Source: Metallyticus violacea (lineage: Eukaryota > Arthropoda > Insecta > Mantodea > Metallyticidae). Taken from it: 64,000 bases of DNA. How positions within the stretch are numbered: the stretch's first letter is position 1; each line of letters opens with the position of its first letter. A model generated the notes under the pieces. That model did no database searches and was not told where the DNA came from. It saw only the letters and a program-made list of their open reading frames with translations. Location: assembly GCA_030762175.1 (NCBI GenBank), contig CM060843.1, forward strand, positions 115,528,869-115,592,868, written 5' to 3'. This document shows positions 48,867 to 59,739 of the stretch, piece after piece. Made by a program: the position numbers and the translations under genes.

Positions 48867-49124
48867 CATGGTATATTCTGTATCGTGAATGAATGCTTCA
48901 TTGGTTTCAGAAGTCCGTAACAGAAACCATCCCAATTTACTCTCATGAGAAAACCTTCGGTTCCAATTTGCATTCGTGGTTGAGCGAATATTTGGACCAT
49001 AGAGGGGATTAGATGTTGAATAATCCCCTTCTCTTCCATAGGGAATCCAACCAACAACGTACCAGTTAGTGTCAAAGCAGCTTGTATGGTTTCCACCGTA
49101 AATACTACCGTATACCTTCAGAGC
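48867..49124 (-). other. Exon-like open segment, unidentified
   Basis: Between stops at 49125-49127 and 48864-48866 the minus strand has 86 open codons without an internal ATG. The product is rich in Gly, Asn, Ser, Thr, Tyr and Trp, for example CFDTNWYVVGWIPYGREGDY and then PLYGPNIRSTTNANWNRRFS, and it looks unlike the Phe/Ile/Leu/Lys-rich chance frames elsewhere. A second frame on the same strand (48824-49096, 90 codons, starting METIQAAL) is also open over the same bases, so at most one is real. No canonical acceptor is obvious upstream. I do not recognise either product. It could be an exon, a gene fragment or part of an unknown mobile element. SINE-A lies 130 bases downstream. Confidence 0.3.
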
Positions 49125-51734
49125 TTACCGTCAGTTCCCTATTGTGTCCCAGAAATAATAATGAATGAGAAAATTAATTTGTAAGCCTGTTGAAGCTATA
49201 AAACTGTAGTAAATAAGGCAAGTGTAAATGCATATCCCCAATACATTATAAATTAATACGAGTGCGATACACTAAATCACGCTAATATTGGCTTTGCAGT
49301 AATAAACGGACAAAAGTGCCAATAGTATATCGCATTATATCAATGCATGCTACAAAAACATTCAGTTCTTAGGTCATTTTAATAATAGAATGGGAAAAAA
49401 TAAACATATTATAGTATAAATGTGTATATAAGGCTAATAGGGGCCCTATGACTTGCCTTGTACAGAATGACTGTGATGAACAGAAAAGAATGTTTGGTGT
49501 AATTTTTCTCTTTTTGAGCCGAATTTGGAGAAAATGTTTGTAGCTGTTTTTTTTAAACACGTCGTTTATGTAAATTAGTTAAGTTTTCAGGCGTTTCTAA
49601 TAGAAAATGGCAAGATAAACCTGTTTCTCTGTATGTTAGTACTTATTTCGCATGCATTAGCTTTCCAGTCTTCTGATTACTAAATGCTTTTCAAAAGCTT
49701 TTTTTTAAAGCTTTTTACCTTAGTTGCAGCGTCACAATATAACAGCACTGTAGACACTAGAATTATGTGTTTTAATAACTATCTTCAACTATTGTTGTGC
49801 TGTGTATATTTTAATAAATAATTTCAATTGATTAACTTTGAACGTGAAACGAACGACGATAGTCCGCAATGTACAGTATGTGTGTTATTTATGTGAAGCG
49901 TATTGTATCGGGGCTGCGACGTCAAAACTTTATCAAGAAAGCGGCCGTATCCCAGAATGTTTATTAATCTATATCAAGTATCTATTTAAATAATTGTCAA
50001 TATTTCTATTTTATAAGCTCACATTATGTTATTTGTAATTTTTATTGTGAATCATCACTAAATGCTTATCATATATCAGAAAAATTGACCACGACCATCC
50101 GTTTGTTGTTATGAATGAAATAAAGAATTAATTCCTGCGTTTCATTATTGTTCAAAATAAAATAACGAATATATCAGGAATGAATAGCAATATCATAATA
50201 TTTATTTAACAAATATACTAAAAAAGCAGTACTTTTTAAGTTAAGCGGAAAGTAATATTCCCTTGCCATCGTCTGTATAATCATTTTGATCACCCATCTG
50301 ATCATAAGTGCGGGACAAACTCTCAACAAATTCCATGTTTAATTAAATATGGCGTGTTTGAGAGTTCACACATGCTTGTTTGCTTGTTATATTAATTTTT
50401 AAGCCATAAAAATTGGCATTATACTTTTGTAAAACCAGACATTGATAAAAATATCATATTATAGATCTTAAACTTTATCATTCCTCTCACTTACTAAGAT
50501 TCGATCTATTTTAAAACAAAGCCTTTTTTTTTTAGCTTCATTCAAGGTCCGTTATAGCCAATAGTGTAGAAGATGGCCATTGATCCAACTGAACATGCCA
50601 CAAGAGAACTGCAGTCCCTCTTATAGCACTCAAGCTGAGAATTCAGAGAAATTCTTACTGCACTATGAGTCCAGTACTACTTTAAGATAAACGAGCTTCC
50701 TTGAGAGGCGTACTAAATATTTATATGAAGATTTAGTTGCAATTCTACGGTCGTTTCATGAACAGTAGCTCGCCACTAGTTGCAACTTAAAGTGATCTAC
50801 TTTTCATAATTAGAGTCCCGCGACTAGACACCGAAAAATTGCAGGAAATTCACAACATCGTATAGTATGGCGATCAGAAGATGGCAAGGGGGCTGAAGTG
50901 CGAAGGGGACCTGAACCGTTTAGAGTATATGCTGAAATCCATGCTGCCACATGAATGAGTTTCTCAGACTCATATCTTGCAAACACTTGTATCTGTGGAC
51001 CAGTATGTGATAACACTGTTTATTTTATCGGCACTAATGTAAGTGAAAATAGTGACCAGAGTAGAAAAATTTTCCGTAGCATATTCCTCATGCTTGCCTT
51101 CTTCTCATTGCAAGACAATAGTTCTGTATAGCGGTACTACAAATGGCACAGAGAAGCAGCGTCTAAACTCGACAAGTCTGCACGTATACAGCGAGAAGAA
51201 GTTCACACTGTAATTTGAATTGTTTTGGGTCACCTTGATCTCCTTTTAAAGCGAAGGTTCTTTGATTAACGAACACCTAGCCGTGTATCTATCCAAAATG
51301 ACTACTCATTACTGACAGTTTTGTTCCCTGATTCAAATCTTTCATACACGCCCATCTCACTCAAGCAACGGTCTCCATACTTAACCTTCATTCGTTGTAG
51401 ATTTCAGACTATTAAATGTGTGTCGTTATTCTTCCACCCTGCACAGTTATAGCAAACGGGCTTACTTTCACGATCTATTGTCAAGCGCATAGGGCGTATT
51501 GTATTCTGAAAAAAAAAATGTGTATACGTCTCCTGGAACTTCAGAATAAAAGTTTTATATAATGACTTTCCCTTGAAATGTCTTACAAAACACTAGCACA
51601 GTAAAAAGAAACCGAACTTTGCTTGGCTACATCGTGCTATTTAGACAGCTTCTCTGTCTTGCCTTAGTGGAGTACAGTTCCCAAGCATGACATTGTGGCA
51701 GCGCATGAGTGCTGGTTGATCGATTCTAACTTAA
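49125..51734. other. Intergenic DNA, nothing recognised
   Basis: Two moderately complex stretches, about 50540-51020 and 51090-51300, carry no frame or motif I can place. The rest is A/T-rich. Confidence 0.4.
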
Positions 51735-52198
51735 CACACAACCTGGTACATTTCGAACTCATTCCTGAAAATCGTGCTGTCAATAGACGAATGTTGCCAT
51801 CCTTAGGGATCTTCGTGAGCAGTGCAACAAAAAGGGCCGCATTTATAGCAAGGAAAGCACTAGATCCTCCATCATTACAACGTCCAAGTACACCGGTTGC
51901 TCCAGGTGAGCGAATTGCTTCCTCGTTCTCCAGAGCTTACTCTAACTGATTACTACGTGATTCCGAAAGCCAGAAACTTGCTCAAGGAGTGGCGGTTCGC
52001 TAAGGATGGAGAGTTGAGGACATATGAGAAAATGACAAAAAATAAACTGCGCGGTTGTTTTGAAAAGTGGCACGGATGCTGGCAGAAGTGTGTAACTGCA
52101 TGTGAGCCTTAATTTGAAGAGTATTTATGCAAAAAACTCAAATTCATATGTAACAAAATGTTCTACACACGTTCAGTTTCATTTTGACCCTACTTGTA
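51735..52198 (+). pseudogene. Mariner-type transposase remnant, catalytic C-terminal half
   Basis: The transposase can be read across three phases. HNLVHFELIPENRAVN (about 51737-51787) matches 'GIVHFEFIP-G-TVN'. LRDLREQCNKKGRI follows in the next phase ('VL-RLRE-VR-KRP'). From 51870, HHYNVQVHRLLQVSELL stands for the 'HHDNAPAHT' site with the second catalytic Asp changed to Tyr. ELLPRSPELTLTDYYVIPK then keeps the third Asp in TDYY ('SPDLAPSDY-LFPK'), and the frame ends WHGCWQKCVTACEP and, past the stop, YFEEYLCKKLKF. TTTTGACCCTACTTGTA at about 52181-52197 is placed like a 3' terminal repeat. The N-terminal half and the first catalytic Asp are absent. Confidence 0.8.
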
Positions 52199-52849
52199 TA
52201 AGCATTTTTTCATTTATTTATACATTTATATCCTTTTGCTGATTTAGGAATCTTATCTTAGCAACATAACTTTCGTTCTCTTGCTCTTGTTAAGCGCAAA
52301 CTATGCTCATTTAACGTGTGCGGTATTGCTAGTAATTTGCAAAATTATAAATGAGCGTTTTCCTTTATAATATATTTTCAATTTGCTCATATTTGGCCGA
52401 AGCTACCAGAATATCGGAGATAAACGGGTTAATTTCAATAATGTTATTATTTCTCCCCAATCTCGTGATTGCTCCTATGTACTCAACTCCTTCGACATTT
52501 ATAAATACCACAAACGTCATTTAATATTCCTCTCGCAATCGTAACAGGTGAGATAAATAGTAGAGAGCATTCCGTTCTACAATGTAATTTTTTTATTAAT
52601 GCTGTCTCAATTTATGCCTACGGCATTTGTTGACTTCAATAAAATGGTCATAAATGGCACATGTACTGTGAGCATTCTTTACCTACAACACCATAATTGA
52701 TACAACGACAGATAGTTTCTTTGTGAGGGGGTAGGGAACGGTGCCTTTAAAAGCTCTCGCTAAAATTTCAGATGCTTGAGATGCAATATACAGCAATAAA
52801 CTTTTCCTTTGAGGGAAACTACCGGTGATTCGGCAGGAAGTTATAAAAA
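52199..52849. other. A/T-rich intergenic DNA, nothing recognised
   Basis: No recognisable feature. Confidence 0.4.
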
Positions 52850-53220
52850 CAGGAGGGAGAGGTTTTCACCATTTTTGTCTTTTTCGCTAAAAGCTCATCT
52901 CTCTCCTGTTTGGAAACCCCGTTTGCTTCTTCTTTCTTTATCTCCCTTTCCTTCTTCTTTTCTTTCTACATTTTATACTATTCTTTCAAGTGGAATCCCC
53001 TGGCTTTGTTTTCACTCATCACTCATCCCTTTTCCGCGGATTCGCCAGAGTTTTATTTCTCTAGACTCTTTGCATTATTCATGAGTGCTGTTCCACTCTT
53101 CGTCCCTATCTTATATCTTCCTTCCTCTCTCTCCTCATTTTTTTCCATGGTTTCTATCTCCCACACTCGGATTCCTCTTCTCATCCCTCATTTTTACTAT
53201 CCGGATGCACTTTAGATTCC
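52850..53220. other. Strongly pyrimidine-rich (plus strand) tract
   Basis: About 370 bases rich in CT-type words (TTCTTCTTTCTTTATCTCCC, CTTCCTCTCTCTCCTC). Two overlapping plus-strand frames (52809-53084, 91 codons; 52910-53215, 101 codons) are open mainly because pyrimidine-rich sequence avoids stops; they translate as Ser/Phe/Leu/Pro. On the other strand it is a purine-rich tract rich in Lys/Glu/Arg codons, which might be a decayed LINE segment, but no motif was found. Confidence 0.5.
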
Positions 53221-53359
53221 TCCTGCCCTACTCTTTGCACGGATGTCGTAGCCTTGTACTTTGAAAGGTAAATCTGGGGTGTTAAATCTCTTCATTGCCT
53301 GTTAACGAAAACCGTGCTACTTAGTCCCACCTCATTCAATTCCTCCTATCATAAGGATT

Positions 53360-54297
53360 TGTGGCAGATCCTCACATTCACGCGTGCCCAAAGATTAATA
53401 CTTTTAGATAATGTAAATAGTAATAATTATTAAATATATAGCTTGTGGTAACAAACAGGGATATTTTATATATTATGAAAATGATGGCTATTGGACGTTT
53501 GACTCTATGACAATAGCGAAAAGGTTTGCCTTTTGTCTTATTTTGTGCTTTTTCTGCTGGTAATGGCTAGAGCGATGGGTCTCTCCAGTATAACAAAGCT
53601 AAGTGCACGCAGGTGGCAAACAATAGATATTTTGTGTCTTAGTTGCTAAAGATGCTTCAAAATTCATTAAAGGAAGGCGGGGAACAGGTGTCGGCGATAA
53701 CGTCATCACGTCGTATGATCAAGGAGCTCTCCAATAAGATGCCAAAGAGGCGATAAATTCAAAGTAAACGCATTTGGGAACTCCAGACCTCACCAAAAGT
53801 ATTTGAATATTTCAAAGGCTCAGGAAGCCGTGGACGCTATACTGTGAACCCCAGTAAAACTTTGTAACCACGTGGCGACATTTGGATTTCATATATAAGG
53901 AGAAAAACCTAGCGAAAGCACGTTTTTTCATTCTTACACTAGGCTCACTCACATATTCGTTATTTCAGTCTCACATTTGACTCATTTCTACATACGATTT
54001 GTACGCTCATTCATTCATACGTTTCGTTCGTTCGATGATCAACTTGCTCTACCAGGGGCAGAAGACGAGAGGCACACAGATGCAGTATGTGTAGCATACA
54101 TCATCAAAGTCATAGAGATAACGAAACAGGTAGCCGATAACTGTGTAGTGTGATTAAACATTTCAATGCGCTGAAATGAAGCAAGGTTGCGTGATTTGAA
54201 TCACGTCTCTCCATCTTCCTCCTCCCCAATAAAACACGAAAGGTGACTTCGGGCTCCTGAACGACCTGAAGTGTGAAGTGGTACCCTCGGTCCATCA
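53360..54297 (+). repeat. Dispersed repeat family E, copy 3 (longest)
   Basis: This is colinear with 5660-6370 and with the reverse complement of 36172-36850. It begins TGTGGCAGATCC, includes the 110-bp segment absent from copy 1 (about 53450-53565), and has CACGTGGCGACATTTGG at about 53871. A unique piece at 53895-54030 carries a TATA-like CATATATAAGG (53892-53902) followed by a TCATTCTTACAC start-like site. The 3' end is GTGTGAAGTGGTACCCTCGG. A promoter-like box inside a repeat with no coding capacity would suit an LTR, but terminal TG/CA and target duplications are not convincing. Confidence 0.75.
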
Positions 54298-55599
54298 AAT
54301 TCAATATGTAAAAACCACTTCAGATTTTATAAAAATGCACTACATGCTGTAAAATGTAAACATGTGTTGAACAGGAATTGATAATATGAAAATCCTTCAA
54401 TATGTATTTCTTCTATGTGGCGTACAGAGTACCTATAAATATGTTGCGGCAATATAGTCCATTTGGAGACGTACTGATACGTACTTGCATAATTTTGATC
54501 AATAATACTATACACAATTTTTTTTTCATAACGAGTACTAAATATGTTAAAGAAGGTGATTAAATTGGCGTTCGTCTCCAGTTACGCATTTCTTATATCT
54601 ATTAATATAATTTGCATTCACTCGCAATAGTTCTACTTCTTTTAATTTCTTTAAGTTTCTCTACGCAAGGTTTTTTTTTTTTTTTTTTTTTTTTAACTGT
54701 AAACTTAAATTTTTCTTTTTTCTAATGGTAACATTTCAGTATGATACACAATAGTTAAATTTACTTCACTGACACACTGTAATCAATAATACTAGCGAAC
54801 CTGTAATAATACAAAGATAGCAACTATCTATCTCTCAACGGAACTGAGCTATAATTGCACAAAACGGAAATTGTACTTGCTTTCAAAGCAGAAAACTGCC
54901 GTCCACGTGCAAGCACAAGAATTGTCTGATATAAGGATATGATCCGACTTTAGCATAGCTCCGCTGCGGTCGTACGACAATATAACGCTTTGTATTTCTT
55001 CTAAATATATTTTGTAAAATGTATGGTTTATATTCTTTTAATTGATGCAATATTTATTATTTTATTTTAAGTATTATAACTTCCCTGTGCTAACCTTATT
55101 CTGAAATTCTATAAAAAAAAAAAAAAAACGATGTTGTTGTGATATGTGATGCGTATTTTTAAAATAAAAAAACCAAAAAGCTAGTTGAGAGAAAGAGAGA
55201 ATAATAATAAAACCGAGGCTTGTCAAAGTAATCAAATATTGCATTATGCTTAAAGGAAAGGGACTGTCCGACTTTTAAAAGATTGACTAAAATACGCGAT
55301 ATAAGCACTTTTTCTGTAAAATAAACTTCACTATGTCACATGGTTGAATTCGTATATTTTAGCTAGTTAAAGCTTGTTTTATTTTTATATTTATCTCAAG
55401 ATTCTAGGAATAATATTCAATTTTATTTAAATTGGAGCATTCTATTTCGTAATTAATTCATTTTATGCAATAGATCTTATCTAATTGTTATCCCCATTTC
55501 TCATTTATTTCGATAAAAAATTAAAAGATAAAAATAAATATAAATGTGGAGAAAATGTCAACAATTGGAATGCGGTAAACTAATGCGTCTATAAAAGTC
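54298..55599. other. A/T-rich intergenic DNA with T24 and A16 runs
   Basis: T24 lies at 54671-54694 and A16 at 55113-55128. Nothing else was recognised. Confidence 0.4.
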
Positions 55600-55960
55600 C
55601 ATCCCGTATTTAATAATTGGATGTGCAGTACGTTCGCAATCTCGGGGCTTTGGAAAGGTTTGATGATTCCGGGGATTTGGTCTGTGACGTTAGTAATTTC
55701 AATTGTGATGGAGGAACAGAGGATTAATCCAGAGCTGCCCGATCGGCTATCAATTTGGCCTGCTTTGTAATTCCTGTAAACAGGAACACATTAGAAGAGT
55801 AATAATGGATTAGCACGCTGTATCGTACGTGAAATGCGCAGAAGCGAGGTTATCACGGATATAAGCTGAAACTTCATCCCACAGATAAATGGCTTCTGTA
55901 GTTTCCTTACGTGTACCAATGGCCAATCATTATTTCTTTGTTGAAACACCACGAAAATAT
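55600..55960. promoter_or_regulatory. Candidate enhancer-like, site-rich island
   Basis: A compositionally balanced block in A/T-rich DNA with no useful open frame. It contains the palindrome GGATTAATCC (55721-55730), two inverted TAATCC homeodomain-type sites, and, 40 bases on, TTCCTGTAAACAGGAA (55771-55786), an inverted repeat enclosing a forkhead-type TGTAAACA. The site identities come from general knowledge of binding motifs; the regulatory role is inference. It could equally be an old unique insertion. Confidence 0.3.
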
Positions 55961-57421
55961 TATATTATATCAAATTACTTATGGCATACTGAGCCATTCA
56001 TTTTCTATTTATCTGTACGTTATACTCTGTTCTGTAATAAACGTGGCACCATTTGAATCTTAATCTTACACTTTCTATATAAGTGTAACTCGGGATTATT
56101 TTGATAAAAAGTTCATGTAAAATGTAAATATCTCAGTTTGTTGTAAACGTTTAACTGTGAAAGATGCACTATAAACTACTTTATGTTAAACGAATGATTT
56201 CATTATGTGGAATAAGTCCGCAGCTACAGGCAAACCGGTTTTAGGTTCTCTCCCTATGCCTCAATAAATAAGCATGGATTCATTATCCCCACTTACTAGT
56301 AGGGAATGTCAGACACCATCATAAAACCAAAATAGCACAAGTTTGGCAAAAGAATTGGATAGGACTGGAAGCGTTCAGGAAATATATATATATAGAATTT
56401 ATTAATGTTGCGCTTTTTTGCCTTATTCTGCTGATTAGTTTTTGCAATGTGTTTGTATAATTATGGATTATGCAACTTTCAAACTTAAGAGATGAGATAA
56501 TTATTTTCGACCGCAACCCTATTCCCAAATAATTTAGACTTTTAATACATGTTTAAGTCACAAAGATTAAAAAGAATATACAATTATAAACGTAAATAAT
56601 CAAACACTAGTTTTTCTTCACCGAAATTTACATTTGTGGGAGAGAATTCATAATTATTAGGTCTCTTTATATTGCGCTTAAAATGGACATAAATTTACTA
56701 ATTACATACAAAAAACAGACGCAATAAAAATACAAATAATGTGTTTGTTTTCCGTAAAATAGTCACACTGATAACTTCAAGAGTAAATAATTAAATTAAG
56801 AACGCTACAATGTTCTTAAATATATTTAGTGTCAAAGACAACAGCAGAGAATTGGTTTCTGCTTCTGAAATTTACACAAATATTGTACAAATTCTTTCAC
56901 TACCGCATTGAATCCGTTCTCTGGTTTTTATTTACAATTATTTACAATTTACAATTACAATTTAATTTTCAGAAGCTTTAATAATTATGAAAAATGTAGC
57001 TGTAATGAATTTAATAACGACGGAAAATGGTTAATATCCGTTAATAAATGCTATCGATAGTTTATTTTGATGATAAAGGAAAGTCTACGAATCAATAGAA
57101 CATATTGATAAATCACTAAAATGATAAAAATGGGTAAGAAAACGGAAGGAATGACCAAAACGGCGAATTAAATAAAATATTCATCAAGGAATGTTTTTTT
57201 TTTTTTTAAAAAAAGTAGTCGTTATGAAATACCTTATACATGGAAAATAGCAATAACAAAACGAAATTTTAAAACAGGATACAGAGCAGTTTACAACTAT
57301 AGAGAAATATCACTGCTAAATATAGTAAGTAAAATATATACAAAATAATTATTGAATGATTAAAACCAATAATAGAATTAATTTTAGCATAAGAACAATG
57401 CTAATTTAGAATAGAATGACG
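55961..57421. other. A/T-rich intergenic DNA, nothing recognised
   Basis: A small tandem array of TTTACAATTA-like units lies at 56931-56962. No gene was seen. Confidence 0.4.
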
Positions 57422-57464
57422 TTTTTTTTAATAGTGTTTAACGTCCGTTTTTACTACTGAGGCT
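57422..57464 (-). mobile_element. SINE-A, tail fragment only
   Basis: TTTTAATAGTGTTTAACGTC and CGTTTTTACTACTGAGGC match the 3' end of minus-strand SINE-A copies at 23930, 38710 and 48492. The match stops abruptly at GAGGC. This is either a strongly 5'-truncated insertion or a deletion remnant. Confidence 0.7.
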
Positions 57465-57639
57465 AGAATAAAGATACACAAATAAAATATTTACATTTCA
57501 CCGCTATTGAGAAACATAGAGAAACGTACATTTTATTTGTGGATATTTAAAGCATTTAATAAGGTGCAAAGAAACAGTTTAAGAGACAGGAAAGCAGCTC
57601 CTCTACACTTAGTGAATAAGATACGAGGAGGAAGTTTTC

Positions 57640-58025
57640 GTATGTAGAAGACCATTGTACATTGTACATATGCCCCGAGGGCTCCTCTGAGAGGAAGGGG
57701 TGAGGGTTGGGATGGAAGAACCGGGCGGCGATGCACTAGCTCAGACGCTCTAACGTCTCCACAAATGACAAGTCCAGACGCCGGTGGTTCCCGCGAAAGT
57801 TTAACACATGTCCCCTCGGGAGGAGCCCGTTTTTCCATAAAGCAAGTCTGCGTGCACTAAACGCACCGACCATTCTCTACTGACAATTCCGACCCTGTAA
57901 CTGAAACTATGAAAGGAAAGGAAATGGAACAGCGGAAATTCGTGGAATGTAAATATCTATCCCCTAAGGAAAACCATGAAAAAAAATCCAAGGTGCCTTT
58001 GGTGCTCAATAGAAAACGAAGGTAT
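57640..58025 (-). mobile_element. SINE-D, diverged partial copy
   Basis: The right part GGAAATTCGTGGAATGTAAA, TATCTATCCCC and AAAATCCAAGGTGCC matches the head-proximal body of SINE-D at 11690-12225, and AATTCCGACCCTGTAAC matches its core. The left part is GC-rich and less similar. The 101-codon minus-strand frame 57533-57838 and the 65-codon frame 57857-58054 fall mostly inside it and are not supported as genes. Confidence 0.5.
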
Positions 58026-58751
58026 TTAAAATCTTCTTTAAATGGTTTTCTCATCTGACAGGGTATGCATTACACTTTATATATGCTGCGTTTTCCAAAA
58101 GGCATTGCGTGCCATTGCAACAGATTTTATAGCATGCTTCACATTTTCTTTTAAGTGCATCACTTTATTTTTTGAAGGTATGTCACCATACAAAATAAAT
58201 TAAAGTTTCCTTGAAACAAGTTGTGCATTTTTATTGACTTACTGCATTAGATATCCGAATTAACACAAAGGAGAAAATAGTCAAACTTCCGCAAACGGGG
58301 GGGGGGGGGACGCAACGCAATACTACTACTTTACCCTCCATGTCCGAAATTCAGGTATTGTGGACATAGAATACAGTAATTATAGATTGTTCGAAAAACT
58401 GTAAATATTCATTATATTAAATTGTCTTACCTAGAAACTGTACATATTGTTTACTCATTGTAGATATTGCCAAACTGAAGGCAGGCATTACCTATTATGT
58501 TGCAAAGCTAAACTCAGAAGCTGCTGATTTTTAATTTTTCTTGACTACATTTACACTTTCTGATTTTCTTAAGATGTGCTGACTAGTGTTTATTATTTTC
58601 AAATATATATCAGATTTTAAAGTACTACTTATATGAGCATCATCTTATTCTTTGTTCTAGCGTTCCCGGGGAGTGGATATGTAGTTACATATTTCTACTA
58701 GCACTTCCACATCACACTAAGCTATCAGAGTCAAGACGCCATGCACGCCTT
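58026..58751. other. Intergenic DNA with G13 run
   Basis: G13 lies at 58297-58309, unusual in this A/T-rich setting. No gene was recognised. Confidence 0.4.
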
Positions 58752-59043
58752 TTTGTTTTGTTTGGTTATTTGTGGACGCTCTTTAACATCTCAGGTCATC
58801 AGCGTCCCATTCAAATCAGGGCGTGAAACGGCCGACATATTTTACCTCGAGGCCTTTTTTCAGGCTTGAGGTTTTAGTTTGTGCCGTAAATGTACGACAC
58901 GGGACCCACGGCTTTACTTCCCTTCCGAAGAAAGTCATACTTAGGATTTCTACGTCCGAAAAAATCCATCTGTTCTGACCGGGATTCAACCCACGATCTT
59001 GGGTTTGGGAGGCAAGTATGGATACCACTACCCCACCAGAACT
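58752..59043 (-). mobile_element. SINE-B, near full length
   Basis: On the minus strand the head has an A box GGTGGGGTAGTGGTA (59023-59037) and a B box GGGTTGAATCCC (58981-58992), with CATACTTGCCTCCCAAACCC between. The body is TTTTTTCGGACG, TTCTTCGGAAGGGAAG, GCCGTGGGTCCC, TCGTACATTTACGGCAC, GTCGGCCGTTTCACGCCC, and ends GAGATGTTAAAGAGCGTCC. It agrees closely with 26441-26730. The 78-codon minus-strand frame inside is spurious. Confidence 0.9.
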
Positions 59044-59739
59044 AACATACACGCACTCCTCCCTGTATGATGTAAATAGTATTTTGAGATGTGATATATC
59101 TATGAAAATAATAAATATTGGTCAGCAGATCTTAAGCTGTAATACGTGTTTATTGTGATTTCGATCCCAGAAGTTCCTTCCTTGAGATTAATTAGGAATC
59201 GCATATTCCCCACCCAGGTCATTGGATACTTTTCGAAGATTTAAGGGTTGAGATAGACCTGGGATGCAACAATATCACACAAAACTAATGGTAGGACTTG
59301 ACAATATTCAAATGTAACGATATTGAAATATGAAACAAGTATCACACAAAATGAGTAATGAAGAATGAAAAATAAAATTTACCTTGCAATACCACACAGT
59401 GAAAATACCATCAAACATTTCAAAATAACAACAATAATAGAGTATTGAAAAAAAAACTCACTTTAGTGTATTACTTAATTAAAACAATGCATGCTAAAAA
59501 TCTGACGTTTGAAAAACTGTGACTTCTTACCTTATATATGTGTAATCACTAGAATTTGTTAATATTGTATATGAAACATTTGTATTACTAAAGTTAAAGA
59601 CACGTAAAAATAATTCGATTTATAGTTTTGATAATGGAAGAACATTGAATTTTACGTAAACTTTCACTTTTCATTTCATAAGAAACATATACATGTTGCA
59701 CCACTCCAAACTGCAAGACACCTGTTTTCTTACACAAAA
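59044..59739. other. A/T-rich intergenic DNA, nothing recognised
   Basis: No recognisable feature before the LINE remnant begins. Confidence 0.4.
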
